Part shown: piece by piece, positions 22,766 to 35,327 of the stretch
How positions within the stretch are numbered: position 1 is the first letter of the stretch
Layout: the number at the start of each line of letters is the position of its first letter
From: Datisca glomerata
Taxonomy: Eukaryota > Streptophyta > Magnoliopsida > Cucurbitales > Datiscaceae
DNA: 64,000 bases
NCBI GenBank assembly: GCA_003255025.1
Contig: QANY01004802.1
Coordinates: 243,909-307,908 of the forward strand
Reading direction: 5' to 3'
Notes under the pieces: model-generated
The model's database searches: none
Seen by the model: the letters and a program-made list of their open reading frames with translations, nothing else
What the model was told of the DNA's origin: nothing
Position numbers and translations under genes: made by a program

Positions 22766-23443
22766 TGACCTCTCCCTTATTCTCTCTCTCGATTCACTCT
22801 CTCAATTTTCAGGCTCTCATATATCTATTTATCTCTCTCAAACGTGGCCATTGGTAATCTATGTTGATGACTACTGCCTGGACATCGCCGGCGCACGAAC
22901 ACCGCTTGGGACGTCATGGACATCGGTAGCACACGAACACCGCCTGGGACGTCACTGACGCACAATTTGGGTGACTCAATTCTCATTGGCGCACAAGTTT
23001 AGATTCTCATTTAGAATTTCTTTTGTTTTCCCCTCCACATTTAGTTTGAGATTTAGGGTCAGTAAGAATTTTTCTAATTTAGGTTTTTTATGGTTATTGG
23101 TAAAACAAAAAAGAAGAACTTTAAGATGGAAAGAAGGAAATACAAAAGAATCTGGACTGAAAGAAAACTTGTATTAACTGGATATTTCCAAGAATGTCAT
23201 ACCTAATATTCTAATTACAAGCATTATTTATAAAATGAATCTAAACAAACTTTCCACAAATCTCTCAACTACTTAACCCTCACTAACCATTAAAATAGAA
23301 ACAACCTAAGAGAATTGACGTGAAAAAACCTCACGTAAATAGTTGTTGACTAAATAAAAGAAAACAAATTAACTGAACCAAATAGTACACCTTAAACACT
23401 TTTCATGCTCTCTCTTATGTGCAGTTTGCACTAATTTTTTATA
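22766..23443 (-). repeat. 5' LTR of deleted copia element
   Basis: Starts on plus with TGACCTCTCCCTTATTCTCT and ends CTAATTTTTTATA. Nearly identical to 20592-21267, with single-base changes and small indels. Confidence 0.88.
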
Positions 23444-26044
23444 GTTGGCTGAGATGTTTCTGATTTTTGAGGTTTAATATTGATAGCTCCAGCTTGAATG
23501 TATTGATGAATAAAAATATTATGCATGTGGATTAAGATTTTGGGAATTGTGTTGATGTAATGAAACAAAGAGATGACTTTTGGTTTAATGAAATAGACAG
23601 ATCTTTTACCCAAAAAAAATGAAACAGAGATGAAGTTTTGGTTTGATGAAAGGAAGAGATGGATTAAATTTTTATTTTTTATGTCTTTTTGTTGCTCTTG
23701 AATGTATTGATTAAATTGATATTATCTTTATCAATAATTCCAACATAGAATTTCTCACCATTTCCCATGAATCTATTTGATAAATTTATTTTTACAATTT
23801 TATAGTAAACTCGTTTATCAATTAATTAAATAAATTAGTTAGACTTAATAACTAATTTTATTATAGCATGTAAAACAATGCCGGAAAAATGTTGGACAAA
23901 AGTCCTAAGCTAGATTTAGTTTCTTTGTTTGTTTTGATATATGGGTGTGCCCAAAATGAGTTTAGTATAAAGAAGTTGTTTTAGCTATTTTTGAAATGCA
24001 TCGGTCATGAGTGAATTGTAAGAAGATGTTTTAAAGGGCTTAAATAGATATGATGTATTTGCAAAGTTTTAGCCAATACTGGGTGAGATGGAAAAGTGGG
24101 AAAAAGAAGATGGATGGTCCCACTTTTGAGATAAAGTCAATATACTGAAATCTTTGACCATGTACGTTATTTGCAACAGTTGTAATTAGTTTATTTACAC
24201 CAAGTATTTAAATTAGTTACTAAGTAACTAATTTGAGTGCATCACGTAAATGGCCCGCGTAAATGTACCTACTTAATTTAAGTAACTAATTTGTTCATGC
24301 TAAGTAACCAATTTATGTATAGTTTAAAATGTACGTAATGTTTTTAAACGGTACTTGTTAAATAGGTTTTAATATTACATACACGATGTAACAAACAATA
24401 TACATGTCGTTCATAAATTATTTACATCATGTAAAAACAAACCAACATTGTGAAGTTTAAAAACATTTTAATTTCTTTTTCTTCTATTCTCTATTAAGCA
24501 AGTTTTGGGAATAACTATCCAATTAGTGAGTAGTTATTGAGGACAATGGACTTACCAACGAGCTTAGCAATTAGCAGCAGTCTTCGTGACATAGTAATAA
24601 AATTATCTATAGATAATAAATAAATTGTTATATTATAAATTTCACTTGTAACTAATTTATTTTCAGGAGGCTATATAAACTATTCACACTTAAAGTAAGA
24701 CGTACTACATATTTCATAACTACCAAACTTGCAAAATATAAAGCCAACATTCAATTTCCTTATTAGCAAAGCCAGTGAGGTGTCAAGTGACAATCTCAAC
24801 CAAAACCAAACAGACGACACGTGAACCATCTCACACACTTCATGGCTTTAATCAAGACTAAAATCAGCTTCTCAACAGGCTTCAAATCATCATGTAATAC
24901 TATCACTATAAACGATAGATAATATCAAGTTTCATGCTAAATAAAAAACTTAATAAAACATGCAACTAGTTGATGGAGCAGATTTAGATTAAGACAGACA
25001 TACTACATATTTAATTAATTAATAATTTTCAAAAGAAAATAGAGAATCATGGAGGACAAATACATAGAGAGATAGAGAGAGAAGACATTAAGGAATAATG
25101 TAGTCAACTAGTGATGTGCTCTACATTAACTATATTTGGATGTAAATCGTCTGTCCATAAGTAGCTCTTATATGTCTTACGCAATCAAAAGCTTAGAATT
25201 ATTTCTTTTCCTTCACTCAGTCATATACGTTATATCTATTATTGTTCTCTTATAATGAATAATTGTGAAGCCAGTTTTTCTTAGCCTCTATCTCTATCAA
25301 ATCCACAAACTACTTAAAAACAACAAAATCATGGTGCTTCACTGCTACTGTCAGAAAATAGGTACACACCAAAGGAATTTTCTAAATCACATCAATTAAG
25401 CGAAATCAATCACAAACCTTAAAGACCCAAACACTCGAATCAATCTTGAACTCCTTGCTTGAGCAATAGCCTCGAGGCTAGACCATAGCTAGCAAGAACG
25501 AAGACCACAGAAATACGAACAGGGAAACCGAAACCCCACGAGGGATATCGGGTAGAACCAAGCTCAACGTTGAATGAAATCGAGCTTGCCAAACAACATT
25601 GAATTTGGAGGTTTCTCACAAGCTCTGACCTTGATGATGAAATCATAAAAACCAGAAATCAATGACGGAGAATTCAGCGATGGTAGGAATTGCATGCTCC
25701 AACCGGACGAACGAGAGAGAAGGAATAACTATCTGATGCTTTGTTCTGAAACTGATATAAGACATTTAAAAAGGTTAAAATGGAAATATTAAATTTTAAA
25801 AACATTAATACTAAAAAACCGGACCAATGTCTAATATCATCACAACAATCGGACCAAGAGCAGCTAGCTACTACAATTTACAACCTTGAAGACCATTTAT
25901 GATTAGGAGCGAATTTGATATGATGCACAAGCTTTCGTTAGGGGGAGCACTACATGCTTTTAATCCCCATAAGATTGTCAAGGACTCAGGACACTTGCAA
26001 TACCATGTCTCTTAATTAAAACCTACACTCACTGCCTTATTTTC
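23444..26044. other. Intergenic, nothing recognised
   Basis: 2.6 kb of AT-rich sequence. Short ORFs exist but show no domain or splice pattern I recognise. No TIR or LTR pairs were found inside it. Confidence 0.45.
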
Positions 26045-26640
26045 TGGATTAAAGAGCACCCATCCAAGATGCATCAGTGTGTAGCAGCTTCCAGCATTGT
26101 TTGGACGATTTGGCAGTAACCCTTGGAGAATCAAGAACCAATTCAATCTTATTCGGAGCCACACGGGCCATCCAAATTTCCTCTACATGTGCATTTGTCA
26201 ACCGAATGGCTTCACCCAGATCAGCAACGATGTTATTGAAGCATGAATAGTTCCTACACTTCCAAATACGCCAAACTCCACAAGCAATCCACACAAGACA
26301 ATCCTCCGAGGCATTTGACCGAGAGAGAGAAGAATATTAAGTTCTTCCAAATCTCTAACAAAGAATTGCCCCCTATCATTTCTGAAATGAAATTAGATAT
26401 TGGACTGTCGAACCAGAAAGAGCAAGCAAATTGACAGTGGGAAGAATAAATAACGTATTCCAGTTTCAGCAAACTTACCACACAAAAGAACAAATATCAT
26501 GGACCTCCACACCTCTCGGTTATGGAGATTTGTCTTGGCAGCAACAGAACTCCGAGAGCAACGCTAAATGAAGTCCTTAATATTAAGAGGCTCACCAAGA
26601 TTTCAAAGCTCCATTGCATTGCAATTCTATATCAACCTCA
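26045..26640 (-). mobile_element. Second LINE remnant (zf-RVT to start of RNase H)
   Basis: On minus, the zinc-binding domain ends with HCQFACSFWFDSPISNF (about 26440-26390). The linker LLVEFGVFG or WIACGVWRIWKCRNYSCFNN (about 26290-26235) follows, then the entry to RNase H, CWKLLHTDASWMGAL (about 26095-26050). The sequence stops there. Two frameshifts are needed. It is too short and broken to compare in detail with the LINE at 7386-8340. Confidence 0.7.
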
Positions 26641-27334
26641 TATCCCAATTTTACAGCATATATAATCACCATCTTTTTATAGTGCCCGATCAATCCTTAC
26701 AATCATATTGACTAACATGAACTTTTTGTAATCCCTCTTTTTCTTGCTTGTTCAAAAGAATATGGAGGATCATGATGGTAAACAATAGCATTATTTTCTA
26801 TTTTTTTTAGCACACAACACTCAATAGAACTGAACCATTAGTATGCATGAATCTAATGAAACTACAAACTGTGCTACACACACTCGCCGTCATGCTTAAG
26901 ATAATTTGCTTAACATTATAATAATATTGGTACACTGTCTTTTGGCGTAATCTTAGTCGAAACAAAGTAAGAACTAACTGTAAAACAAAATTACTAAAAT
27001 TGTTTACGAAATTAAAGAATGTAAAATATACATTCGATTATTAAAAGTAATGCATAAGGTGATCGAAATATACACCCGAGATTCCATAAAGCAACCCATT
27101 TTTTTACACTCTAGATAAATATATTCATCTTTATCCGTCCAAAAAAAATCATCGATTAAAGGAAATTCATCTTAACAATAAGTGTTGATAACAATTCAAC
27201 AACAATTTCTTTAAGAAAAAAAAAACATGTGATTCTCCATCGTCCATATTAAAAGAAAATTGAATGTACCAAATTAATCACTTGTGCAATTGGGGCTGCA
27301 TGCTACAAGACTAGGAAAAGCTAAGCGGATCAGA
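26641..27334. other. Intergenic, nothing recognised
   Basis: AT-rich; likely includes the 3' region of the peptide gene whose stop codon is at 27335. Confidence 0.4.
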
Positions 27335-27664
27335 CTAGTGGTGCATCCGAGCAAAATACTTGTGCCCCAAACCAGGCTGGGTCGGCCGCGAATCATGTAT
27401 CCGGTCAAGTGAACGACCATTTATTGATCTGTGCCCGCTACCACCTGGACTTGGTCCATATCGCTCAGTCCTCTTCCCAACTGATAATTCTTCCCTCAAA
27501 CGACCATAATTCTCAATCTCTCTTACATGGATGCTGTCCAACTTGAAAGCATTTAATGGCAAACGAGCTTCAACGTTTAACAGCATGATATGGCTAAGCA
27601 AAAGAAGATGAAGAGTGGTTGTTAAGCTGAGACACTTTCGCTTCCCAACCATTTTATTTTTCAT
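27335..27664 (-). CDS. Secreted peptide-hormone precursor, PIP/CEP type
   Basis: Single-exon ORF of 109 aa. Residues 1-10 are basic, 11-33 form a hydrophobic signal segment and cleavage is plausible after VEA (33). A charged variable region follows. The C-terminal third has two candidate peptide motifs: YGPSPGGSGHR (69-79) and DSRPTQPGLGHKY (91-103). The first fits the SGPSxxGxGH core of PAMP-induced peptides (PIP) except Tyr for Ser. The second has the RPT.PG..GH features shared by CEP and PIP-like peptides. Such precursors are processed outside the cell into short hydroxyproline-bearing signals read by receptor kinases (RLK7 for PIP, CEPR for CEP). Length, signal peptide and motif position all fit; which family it belongs to is inference. 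Met5 is an alternative start. Confidence 0.78.
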   Translation of the reverse strand: MKNKMVGKRKCLSLTTTLHLLLLSHIMLLNVEARLPLNAFKLDSIHVREIENYGRLREELSVGKRTERYGPSPGGSGHRSINGRSLDRIHDSRPTQPGLGHKYFARMHH

Positions 27665-29289
27665 ATGGGGATATTTTGAAGTGATCGATAGGGGTGATGT
27701 TATTGGTAATTTTGCATGGTGGATTCTGCTAACAGCTAGGCTTTTATCTTACCAAATCTGGAAGCGATTGACTCTATTTTATGTTTTTTATTTTTTTAAT
27801 AATAGCGTTGTTTGAAGTACTTTGAAGAAGCAACTTCAAATTGAAGTTCATATACTTAGCTAAATTTTCTTAATTTTCACTAACATATCATGCTGCAGCT
27901 TCCTTCGTTTTCCCAACTTACAAATCTGGAGCCACTTTTTTAAAGCGTAAAGAAATGATCGTGTAAAATAATTAATATTTTTTGAATTCAAGTTGCTAAG
28001 TTCTTCAATTTAACGAGGATGCAATATTATTACACAAGTTTAAATGTGAAGGTTCTGAGTTCAACTTTTGTTTTTAATATGAGTCTGTAAAAACCGACCA
28101 AACTAATCAAATCGAATGAACTGAACAGAAAATGATCAGTTTAGTCATATTTTAGTTAAATGTGATTGATTTGGTCTTCAACTAAAAAAAATCAAATTTT
28201 CGGTTTGGTCCAAAATTTTCGGACATTTTGGACCGAACCGACTGTTTATCCTCCCCATATATAAATCATATTTATTTTTTCACATTTATCTCATCTCTCA
28301 TTTCTAACATTTCTCTTGTTCTCATTTCTCTCATCTATCTTTAATGTTTATTTTGCATGTTAAAATTTAATTTGTGAGTTTTTATTGTAATGTATGAAAA
28401 ACTTAAAATTCTTTTAAAACATGTATAATTAAAACTCATTGATTGACCTCTTGAATAATAAAAATTATCTTGGTGGAGCCTAAAAGTTGACAGAATCGAT
28501 CAATTATTTTACAGTCTGATCGGTTTGATTTTTACACACATAACTGGTCAACTCAATTTTCATTATGATAAGACCGTAAATTTTAATTCGATCCAATTTT
28601 AAATATGGATGACCATAAACTTCAATTGATATATACTTTCCGTCACATGAAATGTGCGATTCAATAAAAAGAAAAGGACAAAACTAAAAGCTAAGTTGCA
28701 TATGGAGAAATGCATTTATTTTGATTCTACTCCACCTCATTCCTTCAAGACAAAGTATCTTTGTTTAGTTACTTCAGAAACAATCATTGCTTTTCCTTAG
28801 TAAAGTTTTTTAAGTGCATGTTTTAATTAAGAAGCACGAATTTTATGTTAGGACTAGTGAAATACCCGTTCGTATGAGAGTAAACAAAATTAAAATATAT
28901 ATTTAAATTCATAAGATTTTTTTATTGGACTTTTTTGCACGTAAAAATTATTAAGCACATACTTCACTCATCTTTTAAAATATAATTGATAGCTGGTACA
29001 GAAACACTGACCTTTGATTTTTACCTATTTTGTAATGACTTAAAAAACAAATGGTACTTCAGGGAACCAATCCTCCGTTAAACTATTCTTGGGTGATGAT
29101 AAACTGCTGAGATATTTTATTAAAATGGAAATGTTAGATGCGGTTCGTCTCATGCAGATAGAATCAGATATATGATTTTATTTGATTATACAATCACAAG
29201 AGTGATTATAAAATGTGAAATCATCTTTTCTTTTCGTAACATATGTTTTTAGACTTGACTTTATTCCCCTTTTATTCCCGGTTCAAGAT
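27665..29289. other. Intergenic; upstream of peptide gene
   Basis: AT-rich. No promoter element could be assigned to the peptide gene. A strong hairpin lies at 28201-28240, with related GACCAAAC/GGTTTGGTC words from 28090 to 28560 that suggest an old MITE. Confidence 0.4.
28201..28240. repeat. 15-bp-stem hairpin, probable MITE relic
   Basis: CGGTTTGGTCCAAAA and TTTTGGACCGAACCG form an inverted repeat with one mismatch around a 10-base loop. The word family (GGTTTGGTC, GACCGAACC) is common in plant hAT-type MITEs and in other dispersed repeats. Confidence 0.6.
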
Positions 29290-30872
29290 TTAAATGAAAA
29301 CTAACACTAATATCTTTAGACAAAAAGTATCAATAAAAAAGTATTCAAACGTCATCATCAAGTACGTTCAGATACAAAGTGATAAGCCCCCCCACACTGA
29401 CACACGTTGAAACTAACACCATTATCTTTAGACAAGGAACATCAATTCAGAAAATATTCAAAAATCATCTCACGCGCTCAGATACAAAGTGATAACTCCC
29501 CCAACACACACTCACACACACATTGAAACCAACACTATTATCACTACAAGGAGCATCAATTCAGAAAATATTCAAAAAACATCTAACACGCTTAGATACA
29601 AAGTGATAACCTCCCCCTCACACACCCACATTGAAACTAACACTATTATCAAGAAAAAGAGCATCAATTTAGAAGATATTCAAAAATCATCTAACACGCT
29701 AAGATACAAAGTGATAACCCCCACCCATATTGAAACTAATACTATTATCAAGAAAATGAGCATCAATTCAGAAGATATTCAAAAATTATCTAACACGCTA
29801 AGATACAAAGTGATAACCCCCCTGCACACACACACACACGAAACTAACACTATTATCAAGATAATGAGCATCGATTTAGAAGATATTCAAAAATCATCTA
29901 ACACGGTCATATACAAAGTGTTAAACCCCCCCACCCACCCACCCACCCACACATGAAATGAACACTATTATCAAGACAAGGAGTATCAAATCAGAAAATA
30001 TTCAAAAATCATCTAACATGCTCAGATACAAAGTGATAACCCCCTTCCCACACCCACCCACATTGAAACTAACACTATTATCAAGACAATGAGCATCAGT
30101 TCAGAAGATATTAAAAAATCATCTAACATGCTCAAATACAAATTGATAACCCCCCCACTCACACCCACCCACACACACATTGAAACTAACACTATTATCA
30201 AGCTAATGAGCGGCAATGCATAAAATATTCAAACATCATCATCAAGCACACTCAGATACAAAGTGAAACTAACACTATTATCAAGAAAAGGAGCATCAAT
30301 TCAGAAAATATTCAAAAATCATCTAACACGCTAAGAATCAAAGTGATAACTCCCCCCTCCCCCCACACGAAACTAACAATATTATCAAGATAATGAACAT
30401 CAATTTAGAAAATATTCAAAAATCATCTTATGCGCTCATATACAAAGTGTTAACCCCTCCCCCCACACACACACACTACATACGAAACTAACACTATTAT
30501 CAAGACAAGGAGCATCAAATCAGAAAATATTCAAAAATCATCTAACACGCTCAGATACAAAGTGATACCCCCCACACCCACATTGAAACTAACACTATTA
30601 TCAAGACAAGGAGCATCAATTCAGAAGATATTAACAAATCATCTAACGTGCTCAAATACAAATTGATAACCCCCACCCACACACACCCACACACACATTG
30701 AAACTAGCACTATTATCAAGACAATGAGCATCAATATAGAAAATATTCAAACATCATCATCAAGCACGCTCAGATACAAAATGAAAGGCCCCCCTCCCCC
30801 ACCACACGCCCACACACATATTGAAATTAACACTATTATCAAGACAAAGAGCATCAATTCAGAAGATATTCA
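29290..30872. repeat. Minisatellite, ~105-bp unit, about 15 copies
   Basis: Unit order: CACATTGAAACTAACACTAT, TATCAAGACAAGGAGCATCA, ATTCAGAAAATATTCAAAAA, TCATCTAACACGCTCAGATA, CAAAGTGATAACCCCCC, then a variable CA/C-rich spacer. About 15 units are seen; the first (29290-29400) and two others carry the variants ATCTTTAGAC and AAACATCATCATCAAGCAC. The spacer varies in length through (CA)n and C-run changes, while the core is well kept. The array ends inside a unit at about 30872, next to the CACTA remnant. Confidence 0.95.
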
Positions 30873-31023
30873 AGAGGGGTTATTCACATATCTTTCATGA
30901 GCCATATCATTTTGCAACCTTTTGTAACACTGAAATGCGTGTTGTAAAATATTTCAATTCGAGTAGGTGCTACCCCAGTTGAAGATTCCTATGCAAATGC
31001 ACCAAAAGTTGAGTCGTTAATTA

Positions 31024-32880
31024 TTATATAATAAACATTATTAAGAGTACTGAAACAATATTATTAAATATTATTGAGAGTACTGAAATCGTAGGTGGTT
31101 TAAAATATTTGTTCCCTTTCAATTCAAGGTGTAGTTCTTTTCTTATATTCATGTCGGCTAGGTCCAATCGAGCTTTGTAAATGTCTTTTGTTTTGCTTTC
31201 TAAATTCAACAATGTACCTAATATATTATCGCAAATATTTTTCTCAATATGCATGACATCTAATTTGTGTCTGATTTTCAACTTAGACCAATATGAAAGT
31301 TGAAAACACACACTTTTTTTAGTCCAATTAAGACCATCTAAAGGATGCTTTCTTTTTTTGTCTAACTTATTTAGGTTTTTGCCAAACTTGACAAATTAAA
31401 TTTGATCTAACTGCCTCGATGTATCTTCTTCTACCAACTTTCTTGGTGCATCACGAAACTCTTGTTTAGCGTCATGCAACATACTTTACTCCGCAACTTC
31501 AACGAAGATGTATCTTCGTTGCAAACAGGACATGCCAAGTACCCTTTTGTACTCCAAGCACACAAATCTTCATATGCTGGAAAGTCATTAATTGTCCATA
31601 ACACAGCAGCATGTATGGTAATTGATAGCCTAAAAATGACATCAAAAGAATGCACCCCATCCCACAATTATTTTAACTCATCTATCAATGGCTGCAAATA
31701 CACATTAATATCTTTATCGGGTGATCTTGGACCAGAAATTAGTAATGCTATCATAAAGAACTGTTCTTTCATACACTTCCATGGAGGAAGGTTATAAAGG
31801 TACTAATATGACTGGCCACATGCTATATGAGTTGCTCATATTTCCGAATGGATTAAATCTATCCCTTACAAGTCCTAATCTTACATTTTGAGCATCCTCT
31901 ACAAACCAACTATATTGCTTATCAAAATCCTTCCAACCTTCTAAATCAACAGGTTGTCTCAATACACCTTCAACGTTGACACGTTTCTCCTTCTGCCATC
32001 TCATATCGGACGATGTGTATTTTGACTTGAACAATCCTTTGAAGTCTGGGTATAATAGGAAATTGACACAAAACTTTTTGGGAAACTTTTTAGGGAACTT
32101 TCTTACACTTTCCATCATCCATTTTATATCTTAGTTAACCACATTCATGACATTTATCTTTTCATTCATTCTCTTTCCAGAATGAAGCACAATCATATTT
32201 ACAAGAATGAATGGTGTCATATCCCCACCCTCAATCTCTTAATTTTTTTGGCTTCACAGTAAGAGGCTGGAATTTCTGAGGCTATTGGATGAGAACCGTT
32301 TAAAATGTCAAGTAATTGGCCGATGACTTATTGCTCCAATGATTATGTACTTTGATATGCATCAACTTCATAATAAAAGATAGTGAAGTATATTTTTGAC
32401 AACCAGGATAAAGTTCTTCTTCGGTTTCACTAAACAAATCACTAAATTTGTCTAACGTCTCTGCATTTAGATTTATTCTATCACCATTATCCTCTCCAAC
32501 TCGTTCACCATTCACCTCCATCTCAACAAAATCACACATGTTATCTAATATTTCTCTCATCTCATCACCATTATCAACATCATCACCACCATGGTGAGAT
32601 GTAGTATTATTCATCTCCATATTTGGTGAATGGTGATATCTTTGTATCTCTTTAACATGAAACACCCAACGATCATAGCTCAATGCCATTCCATATTGGC
32701 ACAAATGCATTTTAACTTCTATTAAAGACAATTGTCTTGAATTAAGATATTTTTTACATGGACAATGAGTTTTCCCCTTTACATTGAGATAATTACTGGT
32801 CACGCTCATAAACTGTGAAATATCATCAATATAATCCTTAGACAATCTATTAGGAGTTTTGATCAAAATCTTGTCCATTA
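31024..32880 (-). pseudogene. CACTA transposase (TNP2/TNPD-like), broken and truncated
   Basis: The N-terminus (32878-32300) shows the transposase-associated zinc domain: YIDDISQFMSVTSNYLNVKG, HCPCKKYLN, MHLCQYGMALSYDRWVFH. Then come acidic linker sequence (WSNKSSANYLTF end) and a gap. The Transposase_21 domain follows with RWQKEKRVNVEGVLRQPVDL (about 32010), DVRLGLVRDRFNPFGNMSNSYSMWPVIL (32000-31800), LWTINDFPAYEDLCAWSTKG (31580) and CPVCNEDT. RHKLDVMHIEKNICDNILGT (31270) follows. Frameshifts and stops separate the blocks and the C-terminal third is missing. In intact elements this protein cuts at the CACTA ends. Confidence 0.88.
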
Positions 32881-33299
32881 TGTCACTCCATAAATTAAAT
32901 AACTATTTAGAGAAACTCTCAACAAAAGATCTCTAAGCAAATAAAACCTTCAACATACTAATTCCTAAGCAATTAAAACATTTTCAATGGTGTCCATTCT
33001 AATTATGATAATGATTATTAAGCGAGTTCAAAAAATATTGTCTCCAGTGCATATTCATTAAATATACTTGTTCTTGAAAGATTGTAATTATATTTATAAA
33101 ATTGAAACTAGAATATGTCGTACTATGGTATAGTTTTAATATGTCAAAAATACAAAAGAAGTTCCAAAATTCTTTATAGGTAATTAAAAAAATAAAATAA
33201 AAAATTGGAAGGAAAACTTGAGGATCCTCTGTAGGCAAATCTTGAGGATCCTCTATGATATCAGAAATTTTGAGGAAATCTTGAGTATCCTCTATAAAT

Positions 33300-34049
33300 T
33301 TGAAGAACAATTGAAGGAGTGAAATAGGATGGAAAAATTACCTCCGACTAATTTGACTTTCCTTAGCTTTCAAACTTTTCCATCTCCACCATTATGATTT
33401 ATAAACAGCCACCAAACAATATTGCTTTATCCCTCTCTCTTCTACACAGTACTAGCAAGCACCCATAAAAGATGCCCAAAAGGAACAAATTCAAACCCAG
33501 ATGTTAGAAACAATTCAAGTAAACAAAATGGGAAAAGAGTATAAAGATACAATTTTTTGTGTTTTAATGAAGTAAGGATAAAAAAATGCAAGCAAAGATA
33601 ACGTAAAGGACCAACCTTTAAGAATCAGAAACTAAAAACAAACACTTTTTCCTTAAAAAGCTACTCAGTATAGCTTAATCTTCAAAACTCTCTCTCTCTC
33701 TCACGTTTTCTCTCTCTAAGTTGAGCTAAGAATACTTTTATGAGTCAGTAACGGGCCACAGAGGACCCTCAAGATTTCCTTCCAAGAATCGTCCAAAAGC
33801 TTGATCTTGAAAGCACTTTCAATTTCTCTTTAACGTTTTCAGAAAATAAAAATAACCCAGAAACAAAAACAACACGGGCAAATCAAAGATTAAAGGAGAA
33901 AGGACTCAGGAGCAAGATCACTGGCTGCATGCAAAGACTGCTCGCCGACAGGGTGAGGGGAAACGAGTGCGGGGGCTCGCAGGGTAAGGGGAAAGAACTG
34001 TTCGCTGGGTGGGGGAGATGAAGGAAGGGTTTATTGTTATCTTTAAACG
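33300..34049. other. 5' region of the CACTA element
   Basis: No ORF of note. It lies between the transposase start and the subterminal repeats, and includes CT-rich runs near 33690-33720. It is presumably the promoter and leader of the transposase. Confidence 0.4.
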
Positions 34050-35327
34050 AGATCATTTTTTGGTAGTCTATAGCGACGAAAATTTTATTTCGTCAACAAA
34101 AGTAGCACTCTATGGCAACAAAAAATATATTTCATTGGCAAAAGTACTACTTTTGGGGACCAATATCTTCTTTTGTAGCTTAAGCAGTATCTTTTAGCGA
34201 CAGAATTCTAATATTCATCGGCAAAAACCTAAGGAAAAATTGGCGCGCCTCTCTTCTACTTTCCCGGGTAAAATATCGGTGTCGTTGGCGACCAACATTA
34301 ACTTCGTGGCTAAAATTTGGTCACGGAAAGTGGCTTTTCTTATAGTGGATCTTAAAATAAACATAAGTTGTTCCATTGTAAATTCGTATGGAGCAATCAA
34401 CGAATTCCAACAAAATATAAGATCTACATGACCAAACTTTCATCTCTTAAATAGAGATCAATACAACAGCTAGACCAACAAAATAGGAATTTAAACTACT
34501 TTCCAAATTACACTACAAGAAATATGGTTTTCTCTGGTGGTTTTCTTAGTCTATCACGGCAGTTTCAACCGTTGCTAAAAATTTTTCCGACGGTTGCAAA
34601 ACCACCGCCAAATCCACCGCTTCAAACGTGTTTTGCTGCGGTTTAAAAAACCGTCGGCAAAGACTAAGTTTTTGCTGGCGGTGTTTTTTCTCTTTGCAGG
34701 TGGTTTCTAACTGCCAGCAAAGTGTATTTAGCGGCGGTTCAAACGCCGTCAAATGCTCAGAAAACTAAAAAAAATAAAATCTTTCCCGACAGTTTTAAAC
34801 CGCCTCTATAGGCTCCAAAACTGCCGCTTTAAAATGAAATTTTGGCGAGATTTTTTTTGTTTTTTTAACATCCCATCATTTTCAAAAATACATGCTTCAG
34901 AAAACATTCTATATCACAGATTTCAGAATCTATCAATACAAAAATTTCAACAATTCAGAGTCCATCAATTCCAGTATTCACAAATTCTTACATTTTAAAC
35001 ATTCACAAATTCAAACATTCACAAATTTTATAGATTCAAAATTCATCAATTGAAACATTCACAAATTCTAAAGCAAAACAATATGAGGTCAAACTTGAGC
35101 AAATATAGTATTTTTCATCGTCACTGAATTTTATGCAATCATGAAGTTGAGGGAAGATCTCCAGAATCGTATAAACACATAAAAATTAACAAAATTATTA
35201 TTAGTGTTGGAATAAACATAATTTATAATTACGAAAAAAATATATTCCTTAGAAATCTTACATGATCACCGCCGGGGAATGAGAATGAAAGATTTTGTGC
35301 TTGCATCATTTTCATAAGGTATGCCAC

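Larger units (their letters stand above)
20592..23443 (-). mobile_element. Internally deleted Ty1/copia element with 676-bp LTRs
   Basis: Two near-identical direct repeats (20592-21267 and 22766-23443) flank a minus-strand copia pol fragment. A polypurine tract (AAAAGGGAG on minus, 21276-21268) abuts the left repeat, marking it as the 3' LTR. Gag, protease and most of integrase are gone: the right LTR joins directly to the integrase C-terminus (FGSVCFVHVPKSNRTKLDPK at about 22760-22700). A second deletion removes the RT active site. No matching target duplication was found (TCACG left, GTTGG right). Confidence 0.88.
30873..34347 (-). mobile_element. CACTA (En/Spm) transposon remnant with right terminus
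   Basis: The right end on plus reads TTTTCTTATAGTG, ending at 34347; its complement CACTATAAGAAAAGCC is a CACTA-type terminal inverted repeat. From 34050 to 34347 are short subterminal words in both orientations (TAGCGACGAAAATT, GGCGACCAACATT, TTCATTGGCAAAAGTA), as expected for transposase-binding subterminal repeats. The transposase lies inside on the same strand. No matching left terminus was found: the copy stops near 30873 against the minisatellite. Confidence 0.75.

Noticed and set aside
25440..25646. 68-codon minus ORF in the 25.4 kb region
   Set aside because: No domain, no splice partners and no transcript signals; composition is that of spacer DNA.
29489..29956. 155-codon plus-strand ORF in the minisatellite
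   Set aside because: It is a by-product of the repeat unit length; it has no domain, and its THTHT runs come from the CA spacer.
29290..30872. CRISPR array
   Set aside because: The units are about 105 bp head-to-tail with no unique spacers, and the genome is a plant.
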